DNA from: Syngnathus acus
Lineage: Eukaryota; Chordata; Actinopteri; Syngnathiformes; Syngnathidae
DNA length: 64,000 nt
Reading direction: 5' to 3'
Assembly: GCF_901709675.1 (NCBI RefSeq)
Contig: NC_051087.1
Span: forward strand, 14,256,067-14,320,066
The translations under genes and the position numbers were made by a program. This document shows positions 1-11,070 of the stretch, one piece after another (the stretch's first letter is position 1; each line of letters begins with the position of its first letter). The notes beneath the pieces are model-generated. The model did no database searches, had not been told where the DNA came from, and saw only the letters and a program-made list of their open reading frames with translations.

Positions 1-698
1 TAATGTGCATTCTCCCCTTTTAAATAAAGAGGAAAGAAGAGAAAAAACCTGTACCAACAAAGGCCACAGTCCAAATCAGATGTATTATCAGTAAAACAAC
101 TCTCCCCAATTTAATAAAGTGTAGAAATGAGATTCTTTGACTGATGATTGTGCTCTGTAATCATAGCAACAACAGTTTCTCTCTGAGGCATTTATGGATG
201 AATTTCAATGAGAGATGTTTTGCAATTTCATCAAAACCTCATTCCCAAGTCCAAGCAGCATGCTCAGGCTAATACGCACACGCACGCACGCACGCACGCA
301 TGCACACAAACACACACACACACGCGTGCGTGCACAAACATGCACGCCAAGTAAGGTGGGGAGAGGGAAGCTGAAATTGGCATCATCTTCACTTTCATCA
401 CAATATTGTCAAGTGGGCAGCCAATCTAAAAAGTAAAGTTCCAAAGCCAGGAAAATATCTAGATAGTGATCACGGAAAAGACGTTATATCCTCCTGAGAC
501 CCAGAGAAAAAAACGTTTTTGAATGTATTTATTTCTTTTATACCACATAATTCTTAGTTAATGAAAATTTCACTGGCTAACATATCCATAGAGCTGCCGC
601 GAGAAGGCCTGGAGAGAAATTATCTTAAACCCTCTTCATTAACATTAAAAAATGCCAAAACATGTTTTCATTTATTTTTTACAAAATGTACTTTTGAA
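1..698. other. Intronic AT-rich DNA
   Basis: Non-coding intron or upstream sequence of the sorcs3-like gene. Apart from the CA/ACGC microsatellite at 273-344 I see no repeat, exon or RNA gene. Confidence 0.6.
273..344. repeat. ACGC/CA microsatellite
   Basis: Alternating acgc units followed by (CA)n and cgtg units, purine-pyrimidine alternating throughout, so potentially Z-DNA forming. Confidence 0.9.
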
Positions 699-964
699 GG
701 CGGCACGGTGGGGCACTGGTTAGCACGTCCGCCTCACAGTTAGGAGAGTGCGGGTTAGATTCCACCTTCGGTCCTCCCTGTGTGGAGCTTGCATATTCTC
801 CCCGTGCTGGGTGGATTTTGTTCGTGTCTGTGTGCCCTGTGTATGACCTGTGTGGCTGTCAAATGGTTTAGGGTGACTCGTGCCTACTGCCCTATGACAG
901 CTAGGATAGGCTCAAGCACGTCCGCGACCCCTGCGGGGACAAGCGGTAAAGAAAATGGATGGAT
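699..964 (+). mobile_element. tRNA-derived SINE with GGAT tail
   Basis: Starts with ggcggcacggtgg. Box A-like tggggcactgg and box B-like ggttagattcc give a tRNA-type pol III promoter. The body has the tgtggagcttgcatattctc block and the 3' end reads gacaagcggtaaagaaaatggatggata. The middle is shortened relative to the copy at 54959-55288. Five copies lie in the window (also 28337, 46476, 48409 and 54959). Confidence 0.75.
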
Positions 965-1650
965 ACTTTTCAGAGGACATCAGAACTCGGTCATGGCAAA
1001 TGTGAAAAACCCAAGTTGTCCTCTGTAAGGGCCAACAGGAACTAACACAGTGGCCTGTATGACTTAAAGAAATACGGACCAAAAACATACGTATGTCCTC
1101 TCCAAAGGACAAAAATTAATTACTGGGTCTCAGGAGGATATACAATGAGGCCCAATTAAAAATGATACATTAAGATGTGAAAGAAATAAGGGGCAGTTGT
1201 ATACATGTAATCTACATTGAATATAGCTATATAGAACAAAGTAATAGGGCCCTGTTTTCCGGCCGAGCGCAGGTCTAGCGCAAAGTGCAGTCTAATTGTG
1301 CAGTTGGGTGGAGCTTTCTTTCTTTTGGTATTTTGATAGACTTTGCGCTGGTAGAATTGGGCCTTCCTGAGGTCTGGCATCTGTTAAACACTTTTATATT
1401 CCGAATATTTCTCGAGGTACAGCCCCCCAACCACCCATCACAAAAAAACAGATATAACTTGTCAGTGCTGTACTGTTGATGTCAAAGTTAAAGACGAGTT
1501 TGGGGTTTATTTGTGAAAACAGTTCCTTGTTGAGGTTCTCTGGAACAGTATATTGGAACATTAATTGAGGCAAGGCACATATTTTCCCGCAACACCATCA
1601 AAATAAAAAGAATATGTTCCAAAAAATAATAGTATACAGTATAGTGAAAG
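965..1650. other. Intronic sequence without recognised feature
   Basis: AT-rich, stops in all frames at short intervals; no exon or repeat family recognised. Confidence 0.5.
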
Positions 1651-1858
1651 AATGAGAATCTATTTACAATTTACTCACATATGTATGCACTTAGTTTGGA
1701 ATCCGGGCCAGTCTAATTGAACGCAAATACGTATATAATTCAGTTGTACGTATGAATATGACAATGAGAATCTAGTTACAATTTACTCAGTATGCACTTA
1801 GTTTGGAATCTGGGCCTGTTTAATTGAACATATAATTCTATTGTATGAAAAGGAATAG
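1651..1858. repeat. Two-copy tandem duplication, period about 112 bp
   Basis: Copy 1 starts at 1651 and copy 2 at 1763, both with aatgagaatctatttacaa (one change in copy 2) and later gcacttagtttggaatc. The copies differ by substitutions and small deletions, so the duplication is old. Confidence 0.8.
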
Positions 1859-2480
1859 GTGTACACACAGGTTGATTGGATGCTCTGTTATGGACTGGAA
1901 TTCATCAATTTCATTGTGCTGCCTGTCACAATATGTTGCTGGCTAAGATACATTATTTGTAGTAATAGTAAATTGTCTTTTTCCAACCAATTCAGTGAAA
2001 TGTGTTTTCGTGTGGCATACGTGATGATATCTCAGGACATGAATGTTCTATAGCACAGTGGCTAAGAATCACTGCTCTTGAGGGACCAGGCCAGCTAACA
2101 AGCTCATTCTCACAACTACATTATTAAAGCCTTAGGAGTCCGGAATGCCCACATGTTTTTATTTTACTTTATTGCACGTGTCATATTTTATTTCTGATTC
2201 AGCTATTTGGAGGGTATTAATTATTCACAATGCTAGTCCCTAAACACTTTTGAAGGGTTAGTTTTTGTGAGATGCCTGATATAAACCACCCATCTTTTCC
2301 ATTACTAAGATGATTCAACCCTGTGAAAGAGGTTGTTTTATTGTATGCTGTTTAATTTTTGCCAAAAATAAAGTCAATCTTTAGTTTTTTTATAACTTAT
2401 TATTTAATACACCTTTAGTTTGTTGAGCAACTAAGGTTCTTGGAACCTACTGACTGTTTCACTTTTTTTGGGCTGCTCAG

Positions 2481-2580
2481 ATCTTCGGACTCTGGCTCCA
2501 CATACGAGAAAATGAATGATAAACTTGGATCCAAGACTGTTCTGAGTTACCTATATGTCTGTCCAACCAACAAGAGAAAG
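2481..2580 (+). CDS. sorcs3: sorcs3-like exon, Asp-box blade segment
   Basis: A pyrimidine-rich tract and cag acceptor precede position 2481; gtaaga follows 2580. The exon begins with the last base of an Arg codon and ends on a codon boundary. It encodes an Asp-box (SSDSGSTY, pattern S-x-D-x-G-x-T-aromatic) followed by KTVLSYLYVCPTNKRK, a block strongly conserved in SorCS1 and SorCS3. Asp-boxes are the surface hairpins of VPS10 propeller blades. The preceding exon is not within the 2.5 kb to the left. Confidence 0.9.
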
Positions 2581-3783
2581 GTAAGATGCTCCATGTTTAT
2601 TACATTATTTGTAAAGACAAAAATGAATGTTTGAAACTTCATCATTGATTAAATTCACAAGCTGTCTAAAAGCTTTTTCAATTAACAATTAAACGTTAGC
2701 CACATGATAGTCTAAAGGTTCAGATATCAAATATTTATTTTCTACCATCTGCCACAAAAATCTAGATGGAATAAAATATGCATGATACTGTTTCTTAAAT
2801 TGTAGTTAGTCACCTCTCATGAAATACAGTGAAAAATCTGGTTCATGAACATACTCGCTCACAAAATTTGGTTCAAGAACAGATTGGTTTGAAGAAATAT
2901 AGCCTTGGTTAATGCACTATATTTCAGTTATAAATAGTTATGTCACCAATGCAGGAGGCTCCGTTGTGTTTTTCTCACACATATGAAACATTTTCCACTT
3001 TGTGTGTCAAACATTCAAGGTGTCTTTGTTTATTGTCACCAAAATAGCTTTTAGCTCAAGCTGATGGTTTTAATGTAGTAATTTTGAATTTTGAGGAAAA
3101 CGTCTTCCTTGCTACTCTATAGCTTGTTACTGTCCACAAAATAGTTTTAGAAGATGACAAATACTAAAGTCTCCCACACACATCTAAACATAACCCACAT
3201 GTCAGTGGTTTAATGCAAATACATTATCACAAAGTTCAATGCAAGTGTTGTTCAATGAAAAACTTTGATTGAAGTCGAGAGGTTCCAAATAGATATATAG
3301 TCAGATTCACCTAGCCACAAAGCTTGGGCTCTGGTATCAGTCTCCAATGAGAGATGCCAAGAGGCCCCAGATGATAGCCTAGACAAGATGCTGTCCTCAA
3401 GCATAGATGAAAATGGATGGGCTTTCAATCATATCATGTCAGTGGTGTGGTGACCTCTTATCAGGTCATTCAAATGAAGTGAAGCTGAGCACCGCCTTGG
3501 ACAGATCATCCAATCATTATGCAGAAACCGAGCATCAGGGCCAGTCATTGTCCCATAAACCGCGAGAGACGCTGAGTGTCAGATGGGCGGGATAAAGCGC
3601 AGCAATTATCCAATGACTGTCCAGTTTTGCACAGCGGAACTATCGATTTTTAGAAGTAGAAATTTAGCGTCCTTTGCTTGTCTATGTGTAAGCCAGTGTG
3701 TGACCTATCGCTGACATAAATGCAGGCAATGAGGAAGGAAGTCCTGCCAGTTACCGCTCATAAATAGCTGATTCTAAACAATG
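2581..3783. other. Intronic sequence
   Basis: First part of the intron after exon 2481-2580. I see no exon or named repeat. The GC-richer stretch 3400-3780 may be a dispersed repeat, but I cannot assign it. Confidence 0.5.
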
Positions 3784-4397
3784 AGGACAATCAGGACTGC
3801 AGAAAAGATAATCGGGACCAACCTCCCATCTATCCGGGACTTGTACCTGTCCAGGACCAGGAAACGTGCAAGTAACATCTCTACAGACCCTTCTCACCCA
3901 GGTTGCAGTCTGTTTGAACTACTCCCCTCCGGACGGCGGTACAGAGCGCTGTACGCCAAAACCAGCAGACATAAAGACAGCTTCTTCCCCCAGGCTGTCG
4001 CTCTGATGAACTCACACCACTCTTAACAGTCTCAGAGACATTGCTGTGCAATAACAACCTGCTCTCGACGCTTTATCTTTGAATTGTCTATATTATTTGT
4101 ACTATGTGTCCTCTCGGCATCCATTGCAGCCTGGTCATCCTGGAAGAGGTATCCTCCCATCTGTGGTCTCTTCTCAAGGTTTCTCATTTCCCTTAGCAGG
4201 AGTTTTGAGTTTTTCCTTGCCCTCCTGGGAGTTAAGATCAGGGGATGTCTGAGAATAATTGTACATTTTTGCACATGTCGTCCTGAATGTTGTTAGCTAC
4301 CTAAATGTTGTATAGAGAACGAAATGTACCAGGGTCAAATTCCTTGTTTGGCATGGTCAAACTTGGCAAATAAAAATTGATTTGATTGATTTGATGA
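3784..4397 (+). mobile_element. L2-like LINE, 3' end (family L2-A)
   Basis: 5'-truncated copy keeping only the last part of the RT ORF and the 3' UTR. The peptide IRTAEKIIGTNLPSIRDLY, then SRTRKRASNISTDP, SGRRYRAL and SFFPQAVALMN, is the C-terminal end typical of fish L2/Rex1-type LINEs, and ends at a stop near 4026. The 3' UTR ends in an aaattgatttgattgatttga tail. The same family occurs at 18607 and, on the - strand, at 32238-34358. No clear target duplication was found. Confidence 0.85.
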
Positions 4398-5307
4398 AAG
4401 TATTCTAGCACATATTTTGTCAATGAAATATACAGACAGCAGAATGTATATTCACCCCTTTTTTTGTTTGGCTTTTAGAGGACGCTGAGCTTCCCTTGTG
4501 TTCTCTGCAACTGCCCCTGACATGGGAAAGTTGTTTCTTCTGTGTTGTTGATATTATTGATATTAAAATTAGTTTTACTTTCAACCACAACCTTACTGAT
4601 AACCCGGTAAGCCATTTCTTAGCAACTTGTTCGTAGTTTTTACCCATTGTGTAATCAAAATATTGAGCCACTGTGCTAGGTCAAATCTGCAACCCAATGC
4701 ACTGGATATAAAAACCCAGCACTGTTGGTATTGCATTCTGTTTGGGTTACTTTCAATTCAGCAGTTTTAATAGTGTATGACCAAGCATAAGTGTTCATAC
4801 ATTATATGTGTACTTACAGACCGACATTAAAAAAAAATCATTATAAAATAATTACTGAAAATGTAATTCAGGAAGCAAGACAATGAAAACACAACAGCAA
4901 AATGTGGGTGATTAAGATTTGATCAATGGTTAAGGGCCATATTGCGACAACAGCTCTGTTTAACCTGCCATCAGACACTCCACTAAGCCTAATTGATCCG
5001 GTGTGATGGATGTCATTCATCCAGAACATTTCTTCTCTCTCTGATAGTGAGGGGAATTATGGCACCTTTTGAGAGGCATTTTTTTCTCAGGCTCAGCTCC
5101 CTAAAAGGTACTCTTTCGGCATCCTAGTGAATTTTTTTCCCGCTTCATTTGATTTATTAACGCATCATTGTGAAATGAATTACTAATTTATAAAATAATA
5201 AAATACTTTATAATCTTGCTTTATTAGGTTACATACTCTGAGTGCTACAAAAAAACTATAAAATACACAAAAAAGAAAGACCATAAATCTAGCTTGTGAT
5301 TTCACCT
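4398..5307. other. Intronic sequence
   Basis: AT-rich; no recognised repeat or exon. Confidence 0.5.
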
Positions 5308-5312
5308 GAAAG

Positions 5313-5711
5313 TGTCACGAATGAATGGAGCAGGGTGACCAAATGCAGCTTGAACCAGAGTTTATTGAAGGAGAAAGGGAGTTGGAAGGGAGGTACGTAG
5401 GTGGGCAAACGAAGACACAGACGGGATAGAGACTCACGGCCAGCAAACAGACAGACAGAAGTCCACTCGGACACGGAACAAATTCTGACCGTGAGCCTCC
5501 AGGCAAGACCGGGGGAATATAGACGAGCAGGACAGGAACAGTAGGCGCGGACACAGACGGGATACAACAGTAGACACTGACAAGGAGGAACACACGGGCA
5601 GGGTTTAAATAGATGAGACAACAAGAGGGAGCGGGTGACAGACATTACCGTTATGAAGGGATATGGCTGAGGGAAGTTGCCGGCCGAGCGTGCTCTGGCA
5701 CGAGCGTGACT
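5313..5711 (-). mobile_element. Solo gypsy-type LTR
   Basis: Read on the - strand it begins near tgtcac, contains a tttaaa box, a tcaataaac polyadenylation-type signal and ccaagctgcatttggtc, and ends tgtcacg-complementary, as do the LTRs at 40372 and 14789. The 5-bp sequence gaaag flanks it at 5308-5312 and 5712-5716. No internal retrotransposon sequence is attached, so it is a solo LTR left by LTR-LTR recombination. Confidence 0.8.
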
Positions 5712-5839
5712 GAAAGAATGATTCATTTTCTACTTTTTATATTTTGCATATTGATGTTTGTTTTGTAATTATTGTGAGATACTGTGATATTTTGAGTAAC
5801 ATGACCAGTGTCATCACATCAATGAATATCATTGGCATG

Positions 5840-6252
5840 TACCGTATTTTCCGGACTATAAGGCGCATCGGACTATAAGGCGCACCTTCAATGAATGGCC
5901 CATTTTAAAACTTTGTCCTTATATAAGGCGCACTGGACTATAAGGCGCACCATTAATGCATCATGTCAGATTTTTAATCCAAATCAAATCATTCTCCATT
6001 TTATCTTTTTTATTTCAACTTCAGACGCAACAAATTACTTTATAATCTCAAAATGATCCATAGTCTTTTTGATTCATGATTCATAGTCTTCAGCGGGCCA
6101 CTTATAATTGATTTCATGACACAATGCTTCGGGCCAGTTTAAATTTAGGAATTTGGTCCATATACGAGGCGCACCGGACTATAAGGCGCACTGTCGGCTT
6201 TTGAGAAAGGTTGAGGGTTTTAGGTGCGCCTTATAGCCCGGAAAATACGGTA
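5840..6252. mobile_element. TA-flanked MITE, tattttccggactataaggcgc ends
   Basis: Inverted ends ccgtattttccgg and ccggaaaatacgg are each bordered by TA. Short subrepeats of ggactataaggcgca occur at both ends. The TA target and the end type suggest the Tc1/mariner-pogo group; it has no coding potential. Confidence 0.8.
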
Positions 6253-6516
6253 ATAAAATACTATTAAACGTCATTGTAATTAATTTGTTTCTCGTGTGTA
6301 TGTCAAACTGGTAATGCTTTTCACTAATTGACAACTATGAGTAGTTCTCTAATGTCTAGATTAAAAACGTTTTGTCACCATAGTCACATTCATCACTCTG
6401 CCCATCCATTTTCTGAACCCCTTAGCCTCACCAAAGTTGCAGGCATACTGGAACCTAACTCAGCGGTTTTAGGGCGGTAGGCGGTGTACACATTGAACTC
6501 AAACACACAGTTGCAA

Positions 6517-6590
6517 GTCTCTGTGGCGCAACTGGTTAGCGCATTCAGCTGTTAACCGAAAGGTTGGTGGTTTGAGCCCACCCAGAGATG
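6517..6590 (+). tRNA. tRNA-Asn(GUU)-like sequence, probably pseudogene
   Basis: 74 nt with D arm tggcgcaactggttagcgca, anticodon loop ctgttaa (anticodon GTT) and T arm ggtggtttgagcccacc. The acceptor stem gtctctg pairs with cagagat using one G-U pair. Against the usual animal tRNA-Asn there are a few changes, including an A-C mismatch in the anticodon stem and T for C in the T loop. It is either a decayed tRNA gene or the head of a tRNA-Asn-derived SINE. Confidence 0.6.
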
Positions 6591-6804
6591 TTTATCCTCT
6601 CTGAAAGCAATACTCTGTATGTGGTTCACAACACAGATCTGACTGTAGATTGAACCTTTACAAATTGATATGGTGGCTGAGCAGGAGGCAATTCATTTAC
6701 CAACTGGTACTCTTATGCACAGCGCTCAGATCAATCCCCGAATTTTAGCATGAATTGGCAAGCTAAATGAATCTCAGACCCTAGACTCAGCTCCATTACT
6801 CTCA

Positions 6805-6871
6805 GGCCGAATTTGATTAGCATTTTGGCTCCTAATCAAAAGGTTGGTGGTGAGAGCCCACCCAGTTATGA
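6805..6871 (+). tRNA. Second degenerate tRNA-like sequence
   Basis: Ends in aggttggtggtgagagccca with cccag, repeating the T-arm half of the tRNA-Asn-like sequence 280 bp upstream; the D and anticodon arms are unclear. Probably not functional. Confidence 0.35.
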
Positions 6872-7137
6872 ACTTGTATTAATTTGAATAAGCTACAAAG
6901 AGAATGTGATGGTATTATAGTATTAATGTTCGAACTGTAAAACTATTTTTTTTTCTTGCGAAACTTCACTCATGTTTGGAGGGTTATTTTCCCATTTGGG
7001 GATAAAGAATTCAGTGAATGAAGGATCTTTTAACTGAACTGATAATAATGATTCAGGTAAAAAAAAAAAATTGTATTATATATTATACGTATATACTTAC
7101 TCTTGTTCAGAGGTAGGCAGGAATACAGAGTGGATTT

Positions 7138-7290
7138 TGATCAACCAATACGCAAATAGTTCAAGCCAAGACACCTTTAGGCCCGCCCTCTCATTTGCAT
7201 AACATTTTCTGCAATGCATAAGGAAAGTATGTTTAAATGAGGGGGTGAATCTTGGTTTAACTATTTACAATGCCATTAGTGGTTGATTGA
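7138..7290. repeat. Old foldback (inverted repeat)
   Basis: 7138-7204 (tcaaccaatacgcaaatagt then gccctctcattt) is an imperfect reverse complement of 7225-7290 (aaatgagggggtgaa then actatttac and ggttgattga). It looks like a decayed MITE. Confidence 0.55.
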
Positions 7291-7310
7291 CATGAGGGGC
7301 ATAAGCTTTT

Positions 7311-7452
7311 ATGCTAAACGCCAAAGTCCATCCAAGTGCTATAGGTAAATGCATAAAAGAAACATCTTTTAAAGAAAATGGAAAATGCCATATGTGCCTT
7401 TTTTTATGCGCTTGCTTCCAGCACTTGGTTGGACATTAGCCTTTAGCTTGGC
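7311..7452. repeat. Second foldback next to the first
   Basis: Arm 7311-7360 (gctaaacgccaaagtccatc, then caagtgctat and atgcataaaag) is imperfectly complementary to 7400-7452 (tttttttatgcgcttgc, gcacttggttggacattagc). Confidence 0.55.
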
Positions 7453-7589
7453 GCAACGGATGACAAAGAAAGCTTATACCCCACAAGGATGAAACGAGTG
7501 ATGTTTTGCTATTTGTTTCCTTGACGAACCAGTGACCACAAATCACTCAAATACAGCACTGTACTTAAACTAATACATAGCTGGTAATG

Positions 7590-7617
7590 TCTCTCTCTCT
7601 CTCTTTCTCTTTCTCTT

Positions 7618-7710
<93 letters not shown>

Positions 7711-7735
7711 ATCTGTCTATCTATCTACCTACCTC
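7590..7735. repeat. CT microsatellite passing into TATC
   Basis: About 75 bp of pure (CT)n with an impure ctttct head and a (TATC)n end at 7695-7730. Polypurine-polypyrimidine, so a possible triplex former. Confidence 0.95.
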
Positions 7736-8269
7736 TATATATTAGTGCTGTGCACAAAAAAAATGATTGGGCATGGCATATCAATTATCGATTTATTATT
7801 TTGCAGACTCAGATGAGATGTGTGATGACACTATTTTGTTTACATGGCAACTGATGGCAGTGCTCGTCATCTGTAACTTGTGAGGGCAATCAATGTTAAG
7901 GTGAAATCCTGCTTCCTACTAAGTAATCCCACTTTCTACTAAAGGAGGATGAGCCTTTCACAAAGTAACGACAGCCATCAAAGGGAGTTTGATCATTTGT
8001 TGGAACCAGCCAAGAACACAATCTACGGTTAGTTTGCAGTAACTAGCAAACAGAATGACACGAACGGATGGATTTAAAATTGGACCAAAACAATAACCAG
8101 TTCAGGAAATGGATCAATGGTTTAAACCACCCTGGGCTCTGCTGCTGGCCAATGTATGGCGAAAGATCATGGGGATTAAGTAAAGTGGAGGTGCAGAGGA
8201 CTAAACGGAGCCTCAGAGGGGATCAAGCATTTTCTGTTGCCAGTCTTCTTTCTGTAATGACCTCTCTTT

Positions 8270-8498
8270 GAATGTTAGGCAAGACCCCTCACTGTCCATT
8301 TTTAAAACTCGTTTGAAGACCCCTTTTTTTTCTTTGGCCTTTGATTTACTGTACTGTAATGTATATTTTCTGTTTCAATGTATTGTTTTTACTGTCTTTG
8401 TGATTGTCCCATTGCGATATGTGAAGGGCTACGTTACAGCTGCAGTTATCTAAATGGAGCTATATAAATATAGTTAAATTGTATTGTATTGTATAAAA
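8270..8498 (+). repeat. Dispersed repeat 3' tail
   Basis: Contains gtttgaagacccctttttt and ends in gagctatataaatatag followed by attgtattgtattgta. This end is common in fish genomes as the 3' part of a retroelement; I cannot name the family. Confidence 0.45.
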
Positions 8499-8883
8499 CT
8501 AACATGTACGGCATAGACATCAATACATACAGCCTTTACCGTGATGGTCTTTTTGTTAAAGCACCGATTATTAAATGATGCATGTGGCTTGTGTTATATG
8601 GAAGACTAGCGGAAGTGCCAAAATTAAATAAATAAATACAACATGAAATGTTGAAATAATAATGTTATTTTCTTCATTTATTAATTAAATGTGAAATTAA
8701 ATAAATCAAACAAATAAGTGAATATCAAATTAAATAATTAAATGCACCATTAAATAATTAATAGATATATGATTAATTAAATCTTTAATTTATTGATTAA
8801 ATATGAAACATGAAATGTGTCATTATTATAATTATTTATTTTTTAATTATTAGAGGCAAATAAACAATTACATTCATTTTCAT
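8499..8883. other. Very AT-rich intronic block
   Basis: Dominated by taaataaataa-type runs; no gene or named repeat. Confidence 0.5.
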
Positions 8884-8966
8884 GCCCCTGTGTAGCAAAA
8901 ACTAAAACTACTGTTGCTCGAGGTGGGAACACATCCAATCTGGCCAAGCACCTCGCTGACCAACCA
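8884..8966 (+). pseudogene. hAT transposase BED zinc-finger relic
   Basis: Read in frame, about 20 codons give KTTVARGGNTSNLAKHLADQ after a Cys-rich start. The GGNTSNL-x2-HL core matches the second half of BED fingers in Ac-like hAT transposases and ZBED1-type proteins. Stops surround it and no other transposase part is near. It lies in the intron about 100 bp before an exon, so it is a relic and not an exon. Confidence 0.5.
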
Positions 8967-9063
8967 TTTTTTACTTGCACAGTTTTGGTCCTTAATTTTT
9001 TTTTTTTTGTAAAAGAAAAACAAAGAAAATAATTTCTTAACTTTTGTCTCCCCCCTCTATCAG

Positions 9064-9222
9064 ATTATGGTGTTGACTGATCCTGAGTTTGAAAGCAGTT
9101 TGCTAATCAGCTCTGATGAAGGAGCCAGCTACCAGAAGTACCGCCTCGCTTTCTACATATTAAGCCTATTATTCCACCCCACTGAGGAGGACTGGGCCTT
9201 AGCCTACAGTCACGATCAGAAG
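9064..9222 (+). CDS. sorcs3: sorcs3-like exon, second Asp-box segment
   Basis: Acceptor tctatcag precedes 9064 and gtaaga follows 9222; 159 bp, 53 codons, phase 0 on both sides. It encodes a second Asp-box (SSDEGASYQKY) and the FHPTEEDWALAYS segment. In SorCS proteins this follows directly on the NKRK end of the previous exon, so no exon is missing between them. The start of the exon lies only about 100 bp after a hAT-type BED-finger relic. Confidence 0.92.
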
Positions 9223-9863
9223 GTAAGATTGAACGATATTTGATTTGAAATCTTTATTAAAAAAAAAAGACAAGAGTTTTCAATCAATTATTTAAAAAAA
9301 ATTAACTCATTAATTTTGATGATGTACATTTTGACAAAAAGAACCCATCATGAATTTAGATAACATGACCAGAGGAAGTATTAAGGTTTAACATTTTACA
9401 ATTCAAAACAATAATCAAAACTACTACATAATACGCTTGGCAATTAATGATACAAGGAAATTAAGCAATAATAATTTGTACACCGAACAAAAATAAATTA
9501 TGAGTGAATGTACCCGAAGCGGTTCGTAATACCTGCTATATTTTGGTCACAAGCTTTCACGATTTTACTTATATGAAAAAATGAATATGGCCACCAGTAA
9601 GTATTGCTCTAAAACAAAATGTACATTACTTAACTGTGTATTGTAGTGTTGGTGAAGCTGCACACCTTCCGGCTTGATCTGATTTGAAGGTAAAGGATCA
9701 GTCAGTGTCGGCGCTGGCTATAGCTGAGCGATGCTGCCCGCTGTGTCCTCCCTTTAGCCCGCACCAATTGATTGGGATGTTGCACAGTAACTAGCGACGT
9801 CAATGACATCAATGATGTTTGTTTAGGTTTGACAAATCTCATCCACTTCCAAACTTGGAAATG
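9223..9863. other. Intronic sequence
   Basis: AT-rich start of the 21-kb intron; nothing recognised. Confidence 0.5.
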
Positions 9864-11070
9864 TACCGTATTTTTCGGACTAAAAATCGCTCCGGAGTAC
9901 AAGTCGCATCAGCAATAAAATGCACAATAAAGGGGAAAAAAAACATATATAAGTCGCACCGGAGTTTAAGTCGCATTTTGGGGGAAATTTATTTGACAAA
10001 ACCCAACACCAAGTACAGACATGAACCAGCAAAAACAGGCTGTATGCTAACATGAACACAAACGAGGAGCTGAGAACGGTCCTGACGTAACATTAACAGT
10101 TATTCAAATAACTATAACATAAATAAAACATTTATCAAACCATCTGTGTCACTCCAAATCATTGAACCCATCGATCGAATTCTTCGTCCTTTCTGTAAAC
10201 AACGCCGCGTGTGCGGCGCACCGCTGACATCGGACTCGTCGTCAGTTGCAGTTCAAATTATTCCACAGGTCCATATAACGATATATAAACTATATATCAA
10301 ATAACTATAAATAAACAACAATTTTATCAAACCATCTGTGTCACTCCAAATCAATGAATCTATCGATCGAATTCTTCGTCCTTTATGTAAACAACGCCGC
10401 GTGTGCAGCGTGCCGCTGGCGTCGGACTCGTCGTCAGTTGCAGTTCAAATTATTCCACAGGTCCATATTACGATATATAAACTATATATCAAATAACTAT
10501 AATATAAACAACAATTTTATCAAACCATCTGTGTCACTCCAAATCAATGAGTCTATCGATCGAATTATTCGTCCTTTATGTAAACAACGGCGCGTGTGCA
10601 GCGTGCCGCTGGCGTCGGACTCGTCGCCAGTTGCAGTTCAAATTATTCCACAATATAAACAACAATTTTATCAAACCATCTGTGTCACTCCAAATCATTA
10701 AATCCATCGATCGAATTCTTCGTCCTTTATGTAAACAACGGTGCGTGTGCGGCGCGCTGCTGACATCAGACTCGTCGTCAGTTGCAGTTCAAAATATTCC
10801 ACAGGCCCATATAATGATATATAAACTATATATCATATAACAATAATATAAACAACAATTTTATCGAACCATCCGTGTCACTCCAAATCATTAAATCCAT
10901 CGGAATCTTCGTGTTGTGTCACTTAAAAAAATAAACACACACAGCTGACGTCAGACTAGATACGTATATCAAATAAATGTAATATAAACAACAATTTTAA
11001 CGAACCATCTGTGTCACTCCAAATCATTAAATCCATCGCAATCTTCATCCGCTGTGTCACTTAAAAAAAA
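9864..11070 (+). mobile_element. TA-type MITE with tattttcggactaa end, expanded by tandem repeats
   Basis: Left end taccgtatttttcggac with cgctccggagtacaagtcgc subrepeats, the same family as 56058-58602. No right inverted end is seen; the element fades out near 11070 after cgctgtgtcacttaaaaa. Confidence 0.7.
10110..11065 (+). repeat. About six tandem units, 136-193 bp
   Basis: The landmark aaaccatctgtgtcactcc recurs near 10136, 10328, 10523, 10672, 10862 and 10998. Full units are about 192 bp, with ccatcgatcgaattcttcgt and gttgcagttcaaattattcc in each; two units are internally deleted. The internal subrepeat is present once or twice in related copies, so it expanded here. Confidence 0.85.

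Noticed and set aside
5289-5726. Long open frames on the - strand
   Set aside because: They lie inside a solo LTR and read through its pyrimidine-rich sequence; no protein domain.
7621-7854. Ser-Leu repeat peptide
   Set aside because: Translation of a CT microsatellite.
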